This document shows, piece by piece, positions 43,480-54,012 of a stretch of DNA of 64,000 bases; within the stretch, counting starts at the first letter, position 1, and each line of letters starts with the position of its first letter. Both the position numbers and the translations under genes were made by a program. The stretch is from Streptomyces cadmiisoli (lineage in GTDB: Bacteria > Actinomycetota > Actinomycetes > Streptomycetales > Streptomycetaceae), in NCBI RefSeq assembly GCF_003261055.1, contig NZ_CP030073.1, forward strand, positions 8,494,001 through 8,558,000, written 5' to 3'. The notes beneath the pieces were generated by a model, which saw only the letters and a program-made list of their open reading frames with translations, was not told the origin of the DNA and made no database searches.

Positions 43480-45081
43480 TCAGGACGGATCAGTGGTCCA
43501 CGGCCAGGCGGCCTCGCGGCCGGATTCGATGAGGCCGATCATCCGGAACGCGGCGTCCGTGAGGCCGCCGAAGGTGTGCCGGTGCGGGCCCGTGGGGTGG
43601 TGAGCGGGCCGGTATCCCGCCAGGTTCCAGGTGTAGACCGGGATGTCGGCCGGGACCGGTTCGGCCGGTCTGCCGGGGTTGTACGGGGCGGTCTGCTCGT
43701 CGGTGACGAGCAGGACCCGGTCGTGTTCCCGGTAGTGGGCCCGTACAGCCTTCGTGGTGTCGGTGCCGCCGAGGCTGTGGAACCGTTTCAGCACCTCGAG
43801 CACCGGCTCGCCCGGCTCGAAGGGCACCTTTGCGCTGCGCCAGCCGAATTCCACCAGATCAGCCTGCTCGGCACGCATGGCCAGCGCGGTACCGAACACG
43901 GCCGCCGCGTCCGCCCGGGTCAGCTTGGACCGCTCGGAGACGGTGTCCCAGAACATGGAGTCGGACCGGTCCACCAGGATCAGGGATCGGCCGGGCAGGG
44001 GCGGTACGTTCGCCAGGGAGTGTTCCAGTGCCCGCTCCAGCGCGGCTGCCCAGCGCTGCGACGGCGCGTGCTGGTGGGCGGCGAGGTAGCGGAACGGGAA
44101 CTGCCGGGACCGGGCGACCTCGGAGGCGTCCGAGAGCCGTGCGGCGACCCGGGCCGCGACATCGTCCGAGACCCCTGCCTCGTCGAAGTTCCGCAGGTTC
44201 CGCAGCAGCGCCATCGGGGCCATCGTCGGGATCACCGCTTCCCAGACGGCGGCGTCCATCGGTCCGTGGAGCCAGCCCGCCAGGGCCTCCCACGTCATGC
44301 CCGCCGCGGCGAGCCGCTCGCAGCCGCCCGGCCCGGTCACCACCGCCCGCCGCTCGTCCCCAGGCAACTCGATCAGTGCCCGGTGGGCGGTCAGCAGGTG
44401 GTCCGACGTCGGCGGAACCGCCTGCTCCGGGTGATGGCGGCGGTCCAGGGCGTACCGGAAGAGCGCGCCCTGCCAGGGCTTGTCCGGGTCGGGGGAGGCG
44501 TGCACCAGATTGAGCACGTCGCCGAAGCGGAAGGCCTTGGATGCGGTGTCGTACTTGAGCAAGGACCGGGACGTGTACAGCCGGCGTACGCCGTCCGCGA
44601 TGCCCCGCTTCACGGGCTGCGGTACGGACCGCCCATACGCCGAGATCCAGTGGGCGAGCAGTTCGCCGGGCTCGTCGGCGCGCTGGAGCACGGAGTCGAT
44701 CACGGATCGGTTGGACGGGCCTCCCGACGCCCCGGCCTTGAGCCGGGCCTGCACGTACACGGCGGCGCCCACCAGGGACGCCGTGCGCATGTTGCCCTCG
44801 CCGCGAAGCCAGCGCAGCAGACCGGCCGTCCACACAGGGTCCTGAACGGCGAGTTCACCGATGAGACGGGCGTACCGGTCGTCGCGCTCCTCACCGCTCT
44901 CGTAGAAGGTCCGCTGGGAGACGAAGTTGCCGACTGCGAGGAGGAAGAGTTCCTCGCGGGGCTCCCGGACGAAGGCCGGGCCGCCCTCGTAGGTGCGGAG
45001 GTCCCGTTCGGCGGGCGTGTGACTCGGCCGAGGCTGGGGCAGGGAGCGGGCGGCCGCAGAGATGTGCGGGGCCACGAGCAT
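43480..45081 (-). CDS. Ro60-like TROVE and vWA protein
   Basis: 533-residue bacterial Ro homologue: a HEAT-like TROVE ring that binds RNA (from EGGPAFVREPREELFLLAVGN, with FYESGEERDDRYARLI, GNMRTASLVGAAVYV) and a C-terminal vWA domain with a complete MIDAS (DRSDSM, GGTDTT, LVTDEQT). Ro proteins bind Y RNAs and take part in RNA quality control and stress survival. ATG 45081 is the first in-frame start. No RtcB ligase or PNPase gene is near; the 450-base upstream gap has paired elements that might encode an RNA. Confidence 0.9.
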   Translation of the reverse strand: MLVAPHISAAARSLPQPRPSHTPAERDLRTYEGGPAFVREPREELFLLAVGNFVSQRTFYESGEERDDRYARLIGELAVQDPVWTAGLLRWLRGEGNMRTASLVGAAVYVQARLKAGASGGPSNRSVIDSVLQRADEPGELLAHWISAYGRSVPQPVKRGIADGVRRLYTSRSLLKYDTASKAFRFGDVLNLVHASPDPDKPWQGALFRYALDRRHHPEQAVPPTSDHLLTAHRALIELPGDERRAVVTGPGGCERLAAAGMTWEALAGWLHGPMDAAVWEAVIPTMAPMALLRNLRNFDEAGVSDDVAARVAARLSDASEVARSRQFPFRYLAAHQHAPSQRWAAALERALEHSLANVPPLPGRSLILVDRSDSMFWDTVSERSKLTRADAAAVFGTALAMRAEQADLVEFGWRSAKVPFEPGEPVLEVLKRFHSLGGTDTTKAVRAHYREHDRVLLVTDEQTAPYNPGRPAEPVPADIPVYTWNLAGYRPAHHPTGPHRHTFGGLTDAAFRMIGLIESGREAAWPWTTDPS

Positions 45082-45500
45082 CTCGGACCAGATCTTGGAG
45101 ACGCGTGGGGTGTGACGAGGCAGCGAATCCCCCCGGATTCAAAGGCTTGAACGGCCCCGCCAGAGGTCCGACGGGGCGAAGACGCCCGCGCCTGCCGAGA
45201 TCAAAGGGGCAGCGGCGTCACTTGGTTGTCAGAAGGAAGTAGCCGCAGCCGAGCGCATCGGAGGCGCGGTCGCGATGCCAAGGTACAAGTACCACCGGGC
45301 CGCGGACCAGCGATTAATGGGGGCTCGTTCCAGGACGTCGTGCGTGTGATCGTCATGCAGGCCTCCGACTGCCGCGTGTCATGGCCATCCAAGATCATCG
45401 GGGAGCCTGGGGCGCGCCGCGCACACCGCTCGCACCGTCAAGGCCCGGGGGCGCCAGCTCCACAGCGGTCCACTCCGGCCGCGGGCCGAAGGTCGACTTG
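45082..45500. other. Gap upstream of Ro gene with small hairpins
   Basis: No gene is seen. Inverted elements GAATCC-CCCC-GGATTC (45125-45140) and CCCCG-12-CGGGG (45155-45176) lie just upstream of the Ro gene, where a Y RNA could be encoded. I could not identify a tRNA-like T-arm, so this is only a candidate region. Confidence 0.3.
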
Positions 45501-45524
45501 ATAGGCAAGTGTAGAGTTGCCTAT
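45501..45524 (+). promoter_or_regulatory. Operator of the ArsR-family gene
   Basis: A perfect dyad ATAGGCAA-8-TTGCCTAT ends 3 bases before the GTG start at 45528. A TAGAGT -10-like element sits within the spacer (45512), so transcription could begin at or near the GTG (leaderless), with the repressor blocking it. Confidence 0.7.
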
Positions 45525-45527
45525 GCT

Positions 45528-45836
45528 GTGGTCGTGGCCGACGACCTCTTCAAAGCCTTGGCCGATCCGACCCGCCGCACCATCCTCGACGAACTCACCG
45601 AGAAGTCCGGACAGACGCTGTTCGAGATCTGCTCGCGGCTGAGCATGAAGCATCAGCTCGCGATCTCTCGCCAGGGGGTCTCCCAGCACCTCGCCGTGCT
45701 GGAGGCCGCCGGGCTCGTCGAGACCAGGCGGGAAGGCCGCTACAAGTTCCACGACCTCAATACGGCCCCGCTGCGGCAGATCGCCGAGCGATGGCTCGTG
45801 ACCGATACGACCGGACCCGAAAAGAGCACCCCGTGA
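45528..45836 (+). CDS. ArsR-family transcriptional regulator
   Basis: 102-residue winged-helix regulator (LFKALADPTRRTILDEL, ISRQGVSQHLAVLEAAGLVE, REGRYKFHDLN). It lacks a CxC metal site in the recognition region; its type often controls glyoxalase-family genes. GTG 45528 or 45534 is the start. It overlaps the following VOC gene by four bases (GTGA), so the two are coupled. The perfect dyad at 45501 is the probable self-operator. Confidence 0.88.
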   Translation: MVVADDLFKALADPTRRTILDELTEKSGQTLFEICSRLSMKHQLAISRQGVSQHLAVLEAAGLVETRREGRYKFHDLNTAPLRQIAERWLVTDTTGPEKSTP

Positions 45837-46225
45837 AGATCCATCTGACCAGTGTCTTCGTCGACGACCAGGCCAAGGCGCTGCACTTCTACACGGAGAT
45901 CCTCGGCTTCGTGAAGAAGCACGACGTTCCCGTGGGCGACGAGGACCGGTGGCTGACCGTCGTCTCGCCCGAGGATCCCGCCGGTACCGAACTCCTCCTG
46001 GAGCCCGCCAAGCACCCGGCCGCCAGGACCTACCGTGACGCACTCGTCCAGGACGGCATCCCGCTCGTCCAGTTCGCCGTCGATGACGTCAACGGCGAGT
46101 ACGAGCGCCTCAACGGTCTCGGCGTCCGCTTCATCCAGGAACCCCTCGCGATGGGCCCCGTCACCACCGCCGTCTTCGACGACACCTGCGGCAATCTGAT
46201 CCAGATCGCGACTCAGCCGCAGTAG
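45833..46225 (+). CDS. VOC-family protein (glyoxalase/bleomycin-resistance fold)
   Basis: 130-residue vicinal oxygen chelate protein. It begins KIHLTSVFVDDQAKALHFYTE, has the internal beta-alpha-beta repeat with LGVRFIQEP, and ends with FDDTCGNLIQIA, typical of the group adjacent to ArsR regulators. Metal-ligand positions His5 and the late Glu/Asn are present in part. It probably binds or modifies a small molecule; the reaction is unknown. Confidence 0.88.
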   Translation: MKIHLTSVFVDDQAKALHFYTEILGFVKKHDVPVGDEDRWLTVVSPEDPAGTELLLEPAKHPAARTYRDALVQDGIPLVQFAVDDVNGEYERLNGLGVRFIQEPLAMGPVTTAVFDDTCGNLIQIATQPQ

Positions 46226-46337
46226 GCGGACGCCCGGCCCGGCCCCGGTACCTCACGCCCAGGGCTCGGCATCGTGCCAAGAAGCGCCTCAGCGGATGCT
46301 CGCCGTCGAGGGAGTGCCGAACCGTCAGGCCGCGAAC

Positions 46338-46688
46338 TCACATTTGACTTGGCTCGGCGAGGCTGCTCGCTCCGTGGCGAACATGGGTGTCCCGTTCATC
46401 GGCGAGGAGCCCGGCGGCGACCTCGCCGATCATCACCGAGGGTGCGTTTGTGTTCGCAGATGTGATGGACGGCATGATCGAGGCGTCTGCGACGCGCAAA
46501 CCGTCGATACCGTGCACGCGGAGTCGGGAGTCGACGACAGCTTCCGGTCCCGATCCCATGGCGCATGTGCCGACCGCGTGCGTCTTCGCCAAGACCGGCG
46601 TCCGCAGCCGCCGTGAACTCGCGAGCCTGCTGCGTCCGTAGCCGTTGCGATCAGCGCCGTGAAGGCGCAAGAGCGTCTCGACCGCCAA
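46338..46688 (-). pseudogene. GMC oxidoreductase C-terminal remnant
   Basis: [30 protein letters not shown] and [14 protein letters not shown] are the C-terminal His-containing and flavin-binding end of GMC oxidoreductases (choline oxidase group). About 400 upstream residues, including the FAD-binding N-terminus, are absent. A gene fragment, not expected to work. Confidence 0.75.
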
Positions 46689-46876
46689 TACGGCGAAGTG
46701 TCCGTCCGCGACGGTCTGCGCGTATGTACGTCATGGCCGGCGATCGGCCGCCGAGCAAGGCGGGCGCCTTCAGCTCGCTCAAGTCGCCGTGAAATCACGG
46801 CAGTTGCCACCCTGTCGGTGCCCCCGTGCGTCACACTGCCTTCGAGGGGAACATCCGTACGCAGAGGGGCCGGCGC

Positions 46877-47760
46877 ATGGGCATGTCCGGATGGCGACCA
46901 GCCGTGGCCGTGGTGACCGGGACGCTGCTGCTGGCGGGGTGCACCGGCGAGGTCCGCAATGCCTCCGATCCGAAGGAGACGTCCGAACAGCCCACGGCTG
47001 ACGTGAGCGCCGGCGGGGCGCCGTCGTCGTCCGCGTCGCCCGCGGACGAGCCGTACACCGTGGCCGACGACATGGCGCCCAGGACACGGGCCGAGGCGCT
47101 GGCGTTCGTTCGCCGGCTCGCCGTACGGCCGGACCACTTCGGCGCCGGGTTCCGCAAAAGTGAGCCCTACGAGAGCGATCCGGCCGAGTGGGCCGTGCTG
47201 GGTGAGGACTGCCTGTGGCGTCGCGAGCCCCTGCCGTACGACGTCCTCGCCAGTCTGACCAGACGGTTCGCGCTCCCGGAGACGGAAGGCAAAGGGCCGG
47301 TGCAGGTCTCGCTGACCGTCACGGTCCACGAAGACGACCTCGCCGCGCGCCGGGACATGGCCGAATCCCTGGAGGGCGCGCTGCGCTGTCCGGAGCAGCG
47401 GCTGAACGCCACGGGGCGGGTGCGCGGCCTGTTCTCCAGAGCCGACCACTTCACCGAGCAGCACAACGCCATCAGCGACGACAACCTCACGGAGTCCGGC
47501 ACCTACGTGGTGGACGGCGAGCAGGACGCTCACCCCTTCGCCTGGTTCAAGCACCGGCTCGGCCCGGTGACGGTCGCCGCGACCTGCCGCGTCGGTGCCG
47601 GCCGTACGGAGGAGGAGGCGACCACCGTCTCCTCGGACATCGGCAAGGGCGTGGGCTTCGTCGCCGCCGACATCGACCGGCAGGCGGCCGACGACGCGGC
47701 CGGGAAGTCCGAGGACCGGACGCCGGGAACTGACACCGCCAGTGGGACGGAGAGCGCGCG

Positions 47761-47764
<4 letters not shown>
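46877..47764 (+). CDS. Lipoprotein of unknown function
   Basis: 295-residue lipoprotein with lipobox LLAGC (Cys22) followed by a Ser/Ala-rich linker. The mature part (residues about 70-260) has no recognised domain. ATG 46877 follows GAGGGG; ATG 46883 is an alternative. Its stop overlaps the kinase start (ATGA), so the kinase is coupled to it. It may act with the receptor kinase at the cell surface (inference). Confidence 0.75.
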
Positions 47765-49971
<2,207 letters not shown>

Positions 49972-50014
49972 CAACGACGTCGCCCGGGCACGGCGGCGAA
50001 GGAAGGCGATCGGT

Positions 50015-50535
50015 ATGGAGCGGCTTCGCCCCTCCGCCCCCTCGGAGATCGGCGGCCACCGGCTCGCGGCACGGCTCGGCGCGGGCGGCATGGGAGTCCT
50101 GTACCCGGCGCGTTCCGAACACGCCGCCCGGTGCGCGGTGAAGGTGATCCGCGCCGAGCACGCTTCCTCGCCGAGGCGGAGGGCTGGATGGTCGGTACCG
50201 CGTGCACCGACGCCGCCGCCGATCCCCGCACCGAGGCGTTCGCCGTCGCTCACCGCGCCCGCTACGGCACCGCACCGGCGCCCTGGGCGGTCGAGGCCTA
50301 CGACGCCGTCAGGTTCGCCGCGTACGGCCTGACCTCCGTCGGCGCCGACGGGCGCGCCGCCCTCCGCTCGGAACTCCTGCGCCGCCCCTGGCAGGGCATC
50401 ACGCGCAAGGTCGCCTTCAACGCGGGAGGCCAGTTCTTCGGACCCGCCGAGGACATCGGCGCGTTCCTGTACCGCGTGACGGACGGCAAGGCCCGCTCCG
50501 TCGCCCGCGCCGACGACATCGGCAAGGCGGCCTGA
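50015..50535 (+). pseudogene. Internally deleted paralogue of the receptor kinase
   Basis: It begins like a kinase N-terminus (IGGHRLAARLGAGGMGVLYPA, CAVKVIRAEHA), then at about 50160 jumps, out of frame, to the end of a binding-protein domain (WMVGTACTDAAADPRTEAF, APWAVEAYDAVRFAAYG, GGQFFGPAEDIGAFLY). Compared with the 736-residue neighbour, some 500 residues are gone. Probably a deletion derivative of a tandem duplicate. Confidence 0.8.
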
Positions 50536-50668
50536 CATCGGCCCCGCGCGGTCGGGTCCGACGGCCGCGACCGGATCTCGGGGAAATCACCGCAAGCCAC
50601 TCACATCGCCCGGCCCGGCGAGGACACCCATCATGCCTCGCACACGCGAGGTGGCCCCTAGATCGATA

Positions 50669-50739
50669 TGAACGATCAAATTTGCCAGGTTCCAGGGGTT
50701 GACGACATGCGACCCAGGGCCCATGTTGAACGATCAAAT
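50669..50739 (+). promoter_or_regulatory. LacI-controlled promoter of the sugar operon
   Basis: TGAACGATCAAAT occurs at 50669-50681 and 50727-50739 (58 bases apart), containing the LacI-type pseudo-palindrome TGA-N-CG-N-TCA. Between them is a promoter: TTGACG (50699-50704), 17-bp spacer, CATGTT (50722-50727); the second site overlaps -10 and the start point. A one-mismatch site lies at the lacI promoter (58135-58147). Confidence 0.75.
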
Positions 50740-50819
50740 CGGCCTGTGTGCGGAACAGTTGCGAGTGGTCCACCGCCTGGCCGGACCGAGGCATGTGCAG
50801 GATTGCAAGGAGGAGCACG

Positions 50820-52184
50820 GTGAGTTCGTCGCAGATGAGCCACACACAGGCGGGCGTTCCGGCCGATACCAAGGCTGGAAAGGTGAGGTGGCGGGCCCCT
50901 TGGGTCATGGTGGCGTCCGTCGCCTTGCTCACTTCCGCCCTCGCCGGGTGCGGAGACGACTCCTCCGAGCCGTCAGCCGGTGGCCCTGCGCAGTTCTCCG
51001 GGCGCGGCCCGATCACCCTGGCCACCGGCAAGGACACGACCGGCACCATCCAGGGCCAGCTCGGCCGGTGGAACCGTGAGCATCCCGACGAGAAGGTCAC
51101 CCTGGTCGAGCTGCCCGAGAGTGCGGACCAGCAGCGCCAGCAGTTCATCCAGAACGCACAGACCGAGTCGGACGCCTACACGGTGCTCAACCTGGACCCC
51201 ATCTGGGTCGCCGAGTTCGCGGCCAGCCAGTGGATCGACGCACTGCCCGCCAAGGAGTTCCCGCTCGACAAGATGCTCCCGGCTGTCGTCAAGACCGGCG
51301 AGTACTTCGGCAAGCAGTACGCCATTCCGTTCAACACGAACGCGGGCCTCCTCTTCTACCGCAAGGACCTGCTGGACAAGGCGGGAGTGCAGCCGCCCAC
51401 CACGTGGGACGAGATGAAGGACGCCTGCGCCAAGGTCGCCAAGCTGCCCGAGGGCAAGAGCGTCGACTGCTACGCGGGCCAGTTCGCCAAGTACGAAGGC
51501 CTGACCGTCAACTTCGCCGAGGCCGTGGCGTCGGCGGGCGGCACCATCGTCGACGCGGAGGGCAACGCGACCGTCAACACCGACGCAGCCGGCAAGGGCC
51601 TGCAGTTCCTGGCCGACGGTTTCAAGGACGGCACCTTCCCCGAGGAGTCCGCGACCTACCAGGAGGAGGACGGCCGCCGCGCCTTCCAGGCCGGAAACCT
51701 GCTCTTCCACCGGCAGTGGCCGTATCAGTGGGCACTGGCCAACGCCGAGGACGGCTCCAGCAAGGTCGCCGGCAAATTCGGGGTGGCGCCCCTGCCGGGG
51801 CTGGACGGCCCCGGCAAGTCCTCCCTCGGCGGACTCGACCTGGCGGTGAGCAAGTTCGCCAAGAACAAGGCCACAGCACTCGACTTCATCAAGTTCTTCT
51901 CCAACGAAGCCAACGCCCGCACGAACCTGAAGGTCAACTCGTCCGCCCCGCCGTATGCCGGACTGTACGACGACCCGGCCCTGCGCCGTCAGTTCCCCTA
52001 CCTGGCGACCCTCAAGGAGTCCCTGAACACCGCCGTGCCGCGGCCCGTGGTCGTACGGTACGGCGACGCCACGGCCGCCATCCAGGAGAGCGCAGCTGCC
52101 GCGCAGAGCGGATCGAAGTCCGTCGGTGCCGCACTTGCCGACATGCAGCGCAATCTGTCGGCGGCGATAGCCGAGAAGAAGTAG
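50820..52184 (+). CDS. Sugar ABC transporter substrate-binding lipoprotein
   Basis: 454-residue type 1 extracellular binding protein with lipobox LAGC (Cys44). Typical parts: ITLATGKDTTGTIQGQLGRWN, VLNLDPIWVAEFAASQWI, PFNTNAGLLFYRKDLLDKAGV, LFHRQWPYQWALA and SSLGGLDLAVSKFAKNK. GTG 50820 lies 4 bases after AAGGAGGAG; the ATG at 50835 is too far away. It heads the operon with two permeases and GH65 and likely binds an oligosaccharide such as an alpha-glucoside (inference). Confidence 0.9.
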   Translation: MSSSQMSHTQAGVPADTKAGKVRWRAPWVMVASVALLTSALAGCGDDSSEPSAGGPAQFSGRGPITLATGKDTTGTIQGQLGRWNREHPDEKVTLVELPESADQQRQQFIQNAQTESDAYTVLNLDPIWVAEFAASQWIDALPAKEFPLDKMLPAVVKTGEYFGKQYAIPFNTNAGLLFYRKDLLDKAGVQPPTTWDEMKDACAKVAKLPEGKSVDCYAGQFAKYEGLTVNFAEAVASAGGTIVDAEGNATVNTDAAGKGLQFLADGFKDGTFPEESATYQEEDGRRAFQAGNLLFHRQWPYQWALANAEDGSSKVAGKFGVAPLPGLDGPGKSSLGGLDLAVSKFAKNKATALDFIKFFSNEANARTNLKVNSSAPPYAGLYDDPALRRQFPYLATLKESLNTAVPRPVVVRYGDATAAIQESAAAAQSGSKSVGAALADMQRNLSAAIAEKK

Positions 52185-52204
52185 CGGGCGAAAGAGGTCT
52201 GCCG

Positions 52205-53155
52205 GTGTCTCTCCTCACCCGGGCGAGGCCCGGCCACACCGCGTCCCGGCCCCCGCGCGCCTCGCGCAGGGCCGGGACCGGAAGGCTGGCCGGTGTCCTG
52301 CTCTCACCCACTCTGATCGTGCTCGGCCTGGTCGTCGGCTATCCGGTGCTCGCGGCTTTCCGGCTGTCGTTCATCGTCTCGAGCGAGTCCATCGACCCGC
52401 AGACCGGCTTCAAGGTGACAGCCACCTCCTACGGTCTGGACAACTTCGAAGCCGTGTTCACCGGGGACCGCTTCTTGCGCCCCTGGTGGAACACCACCTC
52501 CTTCGCGCTCGCTTCGGTCGCCATCGAGGTGTTGATCGGCGTCGCCATGGCGCTGGTGATGCACCAGGCATTCAGGGGGAGGGCGTTGGTTCGTGCCGCG
52601 ATCCTGGTCCCGTGGGCCATCCCCACGGCCATCTCGGGCCTGCTCTGGAAGTGGATCTTCAACAGCCAGGGCGTCGCCAACGAGCTGCTGGGCGCCAACG
52701 TGTTGTGGAGCAGCGAGGGCTTCCAGGCCTGGCTGTCCGTGGTGATCGCCGACACCTGGAAGACGGCGCCGTTCGTCGGGCTTCTCGTCCTCGCAGGGCT
52801 CCAGCTCATTCCAGGAGAGCTGTACGAGGCGGCCAAGGTGGACGGGGCCCCGCCCTGGTACGGCTTCTGGCATATCACGCTGCCGCTGGTCCGTCCGGCG
52901 CTGGTGGTGGCGGTGTTGTTCCGGCTCTTGGACGTCCTGCGCATGTTCGACCTGCCGTATCTCCTCGTCGGCCCGCGAAAGCACTCCGTCGAGACACTGT
53001 CGATGATCGCCTTCGAAGAGATGAGCAACCTTCGGTTCGGCACAGCGGCCGCCTACGCCACGGTGCTGTTCCTCTATATCGCGGTGGTCGCCTTCTCGTT
53101 CGTCAAGCTGTTCGGCGCCGACCTGATCGGCCGCGGCACGAGGAGTCCGCAATGA
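52205..53155 (+). CDS. Sugar ABC transporter permease (MalF-like)
   Basis: 316-residue permease with about six membrane helices. The EAA loop YEAAKVDGAPPWYGFWHITL contacts the ATPase. GTG 52205 (VSLLTRARPGH) lies about 8 bases after GAGG. The following permease overlaps its stop (ATGA). No ATPase gene is in the cluster; a shared MsiK-type ATPase is likely, as in other Streptomyces sugar systems. Confidence 0.9.
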   Translation: MSLLTRARPGHTASRPPRASRRAGTGRLAGVLLSPTLIVLGLVVGYPVLAAFRLSFIVSSESIDPQTGFKVTATSYGLDNFEAVFTGDRFLRPWWNTTSFALASVAIEVLIGVAMALVMHQAFRGRALVRAAILVPWAIPTAISGLLWKWIFNSQGVANELLGANVLWSSEGFQAWLSVVIADTWKTAPFVGLLVLAGLQLIPGELYEAAKVDGAPPWYGFWHITLPLVRPALVVAVLFRLLDVLRMFDLPYLLVGPRKHSVETLSMIAFEEMSNLRFGTAAAYATVLFLYIAVVAFSFVKLFGADLIGRGTRSPQ

Positions 53156-54012
53156 GTACGCGCACGAACGAGGCCACGATCGCGGGCCGTTTCCGCACCG
53201 GGTTCCCGGCTCGCCGGATCGGCATCCTCGCCATCGTCGTCTACTGCCTGGCGCCCTTCTACTGGATGGTGGTCTCGAGCCTGCGCAGACCCTCGGACCA
53301 GTTCTCCAACTCCCTGCTGCCGACGACGATCTCGTTCGAGAACTACGCTGCGGCCTTCGACGCGCGGAACGGATTCGCCCGCGCACTGCTCAACAGCCTC
53401 GTTGTCGCCGGGGCCACCACCGCGCTCACGCTACTGGTCGCGATCTTCGCAGGATATGCGCTCGCGCGGCTCGACTTCCGTGGCAAGACCCTGATCCTCA
53501 CGATGATCATCGCCGCGTCCATGTTCCCGCCGATCACGCTGGTCGTGCCGATGCTCCGGCTGTTCACCGACGCGGGCTGGATCAACACGTACCAGGCGAT
53601 GATCGTGCCCAGTATGAGCTTCGCACTGCCGTTGGCCGTGTGGAACCTCACCGCGTTCTTCCGGCAGATGCCGGCCGAACTGGAGAAGGCGGCGCAGGTC
53701 GACGGCTGCACAGCCGCGCAGGCCTTCCGCAAGGTCGTGATCCCCCTCGCCGCACCCGGCATCTTCACCACGGCGATCCTTGTCTTCATCTGCGCCTGGA
53801 ACGAATTCCTCATCGCGGCCAGCGTCGTGAACGACCGGCAGATGATGACGGCGAACGTCATCGTCTCCCTCTTCACCGGCCAGTACAAATACGACCAGCC
53901 GTTCGGTACACAGATGGCGGCCGGTGTCGTCGTCACGCTGCCCCTGGTCGCAGCGGTGCTGTTCTTCCAGCGCCGAATCGTCGACGGACTGACTGCGGGA
54001 GGATTGAAATAG
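53152..54012 (+). CDS. Sugar ABC transporter permease (MalG-like)
   Basis: 286-residue second permease, about six helices, with YCLAPFYWMVVSSLR at the N-terminus and the EAA loop LEKAAQVDGCTAAQAFRKVV. AGGAG precedes the ATG, which overlaps the previous stop. It pairs with the permease at 52205 to form the membrane channel. Confidence 0.9.
   Translation: MSTRTNEATIAGRFRTGFPARRIGILAIVVYCLAPFYWMVVSSLRRPSDQFSNSLLPTTISFENYAAAFDARNGFARALLNSLVVAGATTALTLLVAIFAGYALARLDFRGKTLILTMIIAASMFPPITLVVPMLRLFTDAGWINTYQAMIVPSMSFALPLAVWNLTAFFRQMPAELEKAAQVDGCTAAQAFRKVVIPLAAPGIFTTAILVFICAWNEFLIAASVVNDRQMMTANVIVSLFTGQYKYDQPFGTQMAAGVVVTLPLVAAVLFFQRRIVDGLTAGGLK

Noticed and set aside
45082..45527. tRNA or Y RNA gene upstream of the Ro protein
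   Set aside because: No T-arm consensus or acceptor pairing could be found by eye; kept only as a candidate region.
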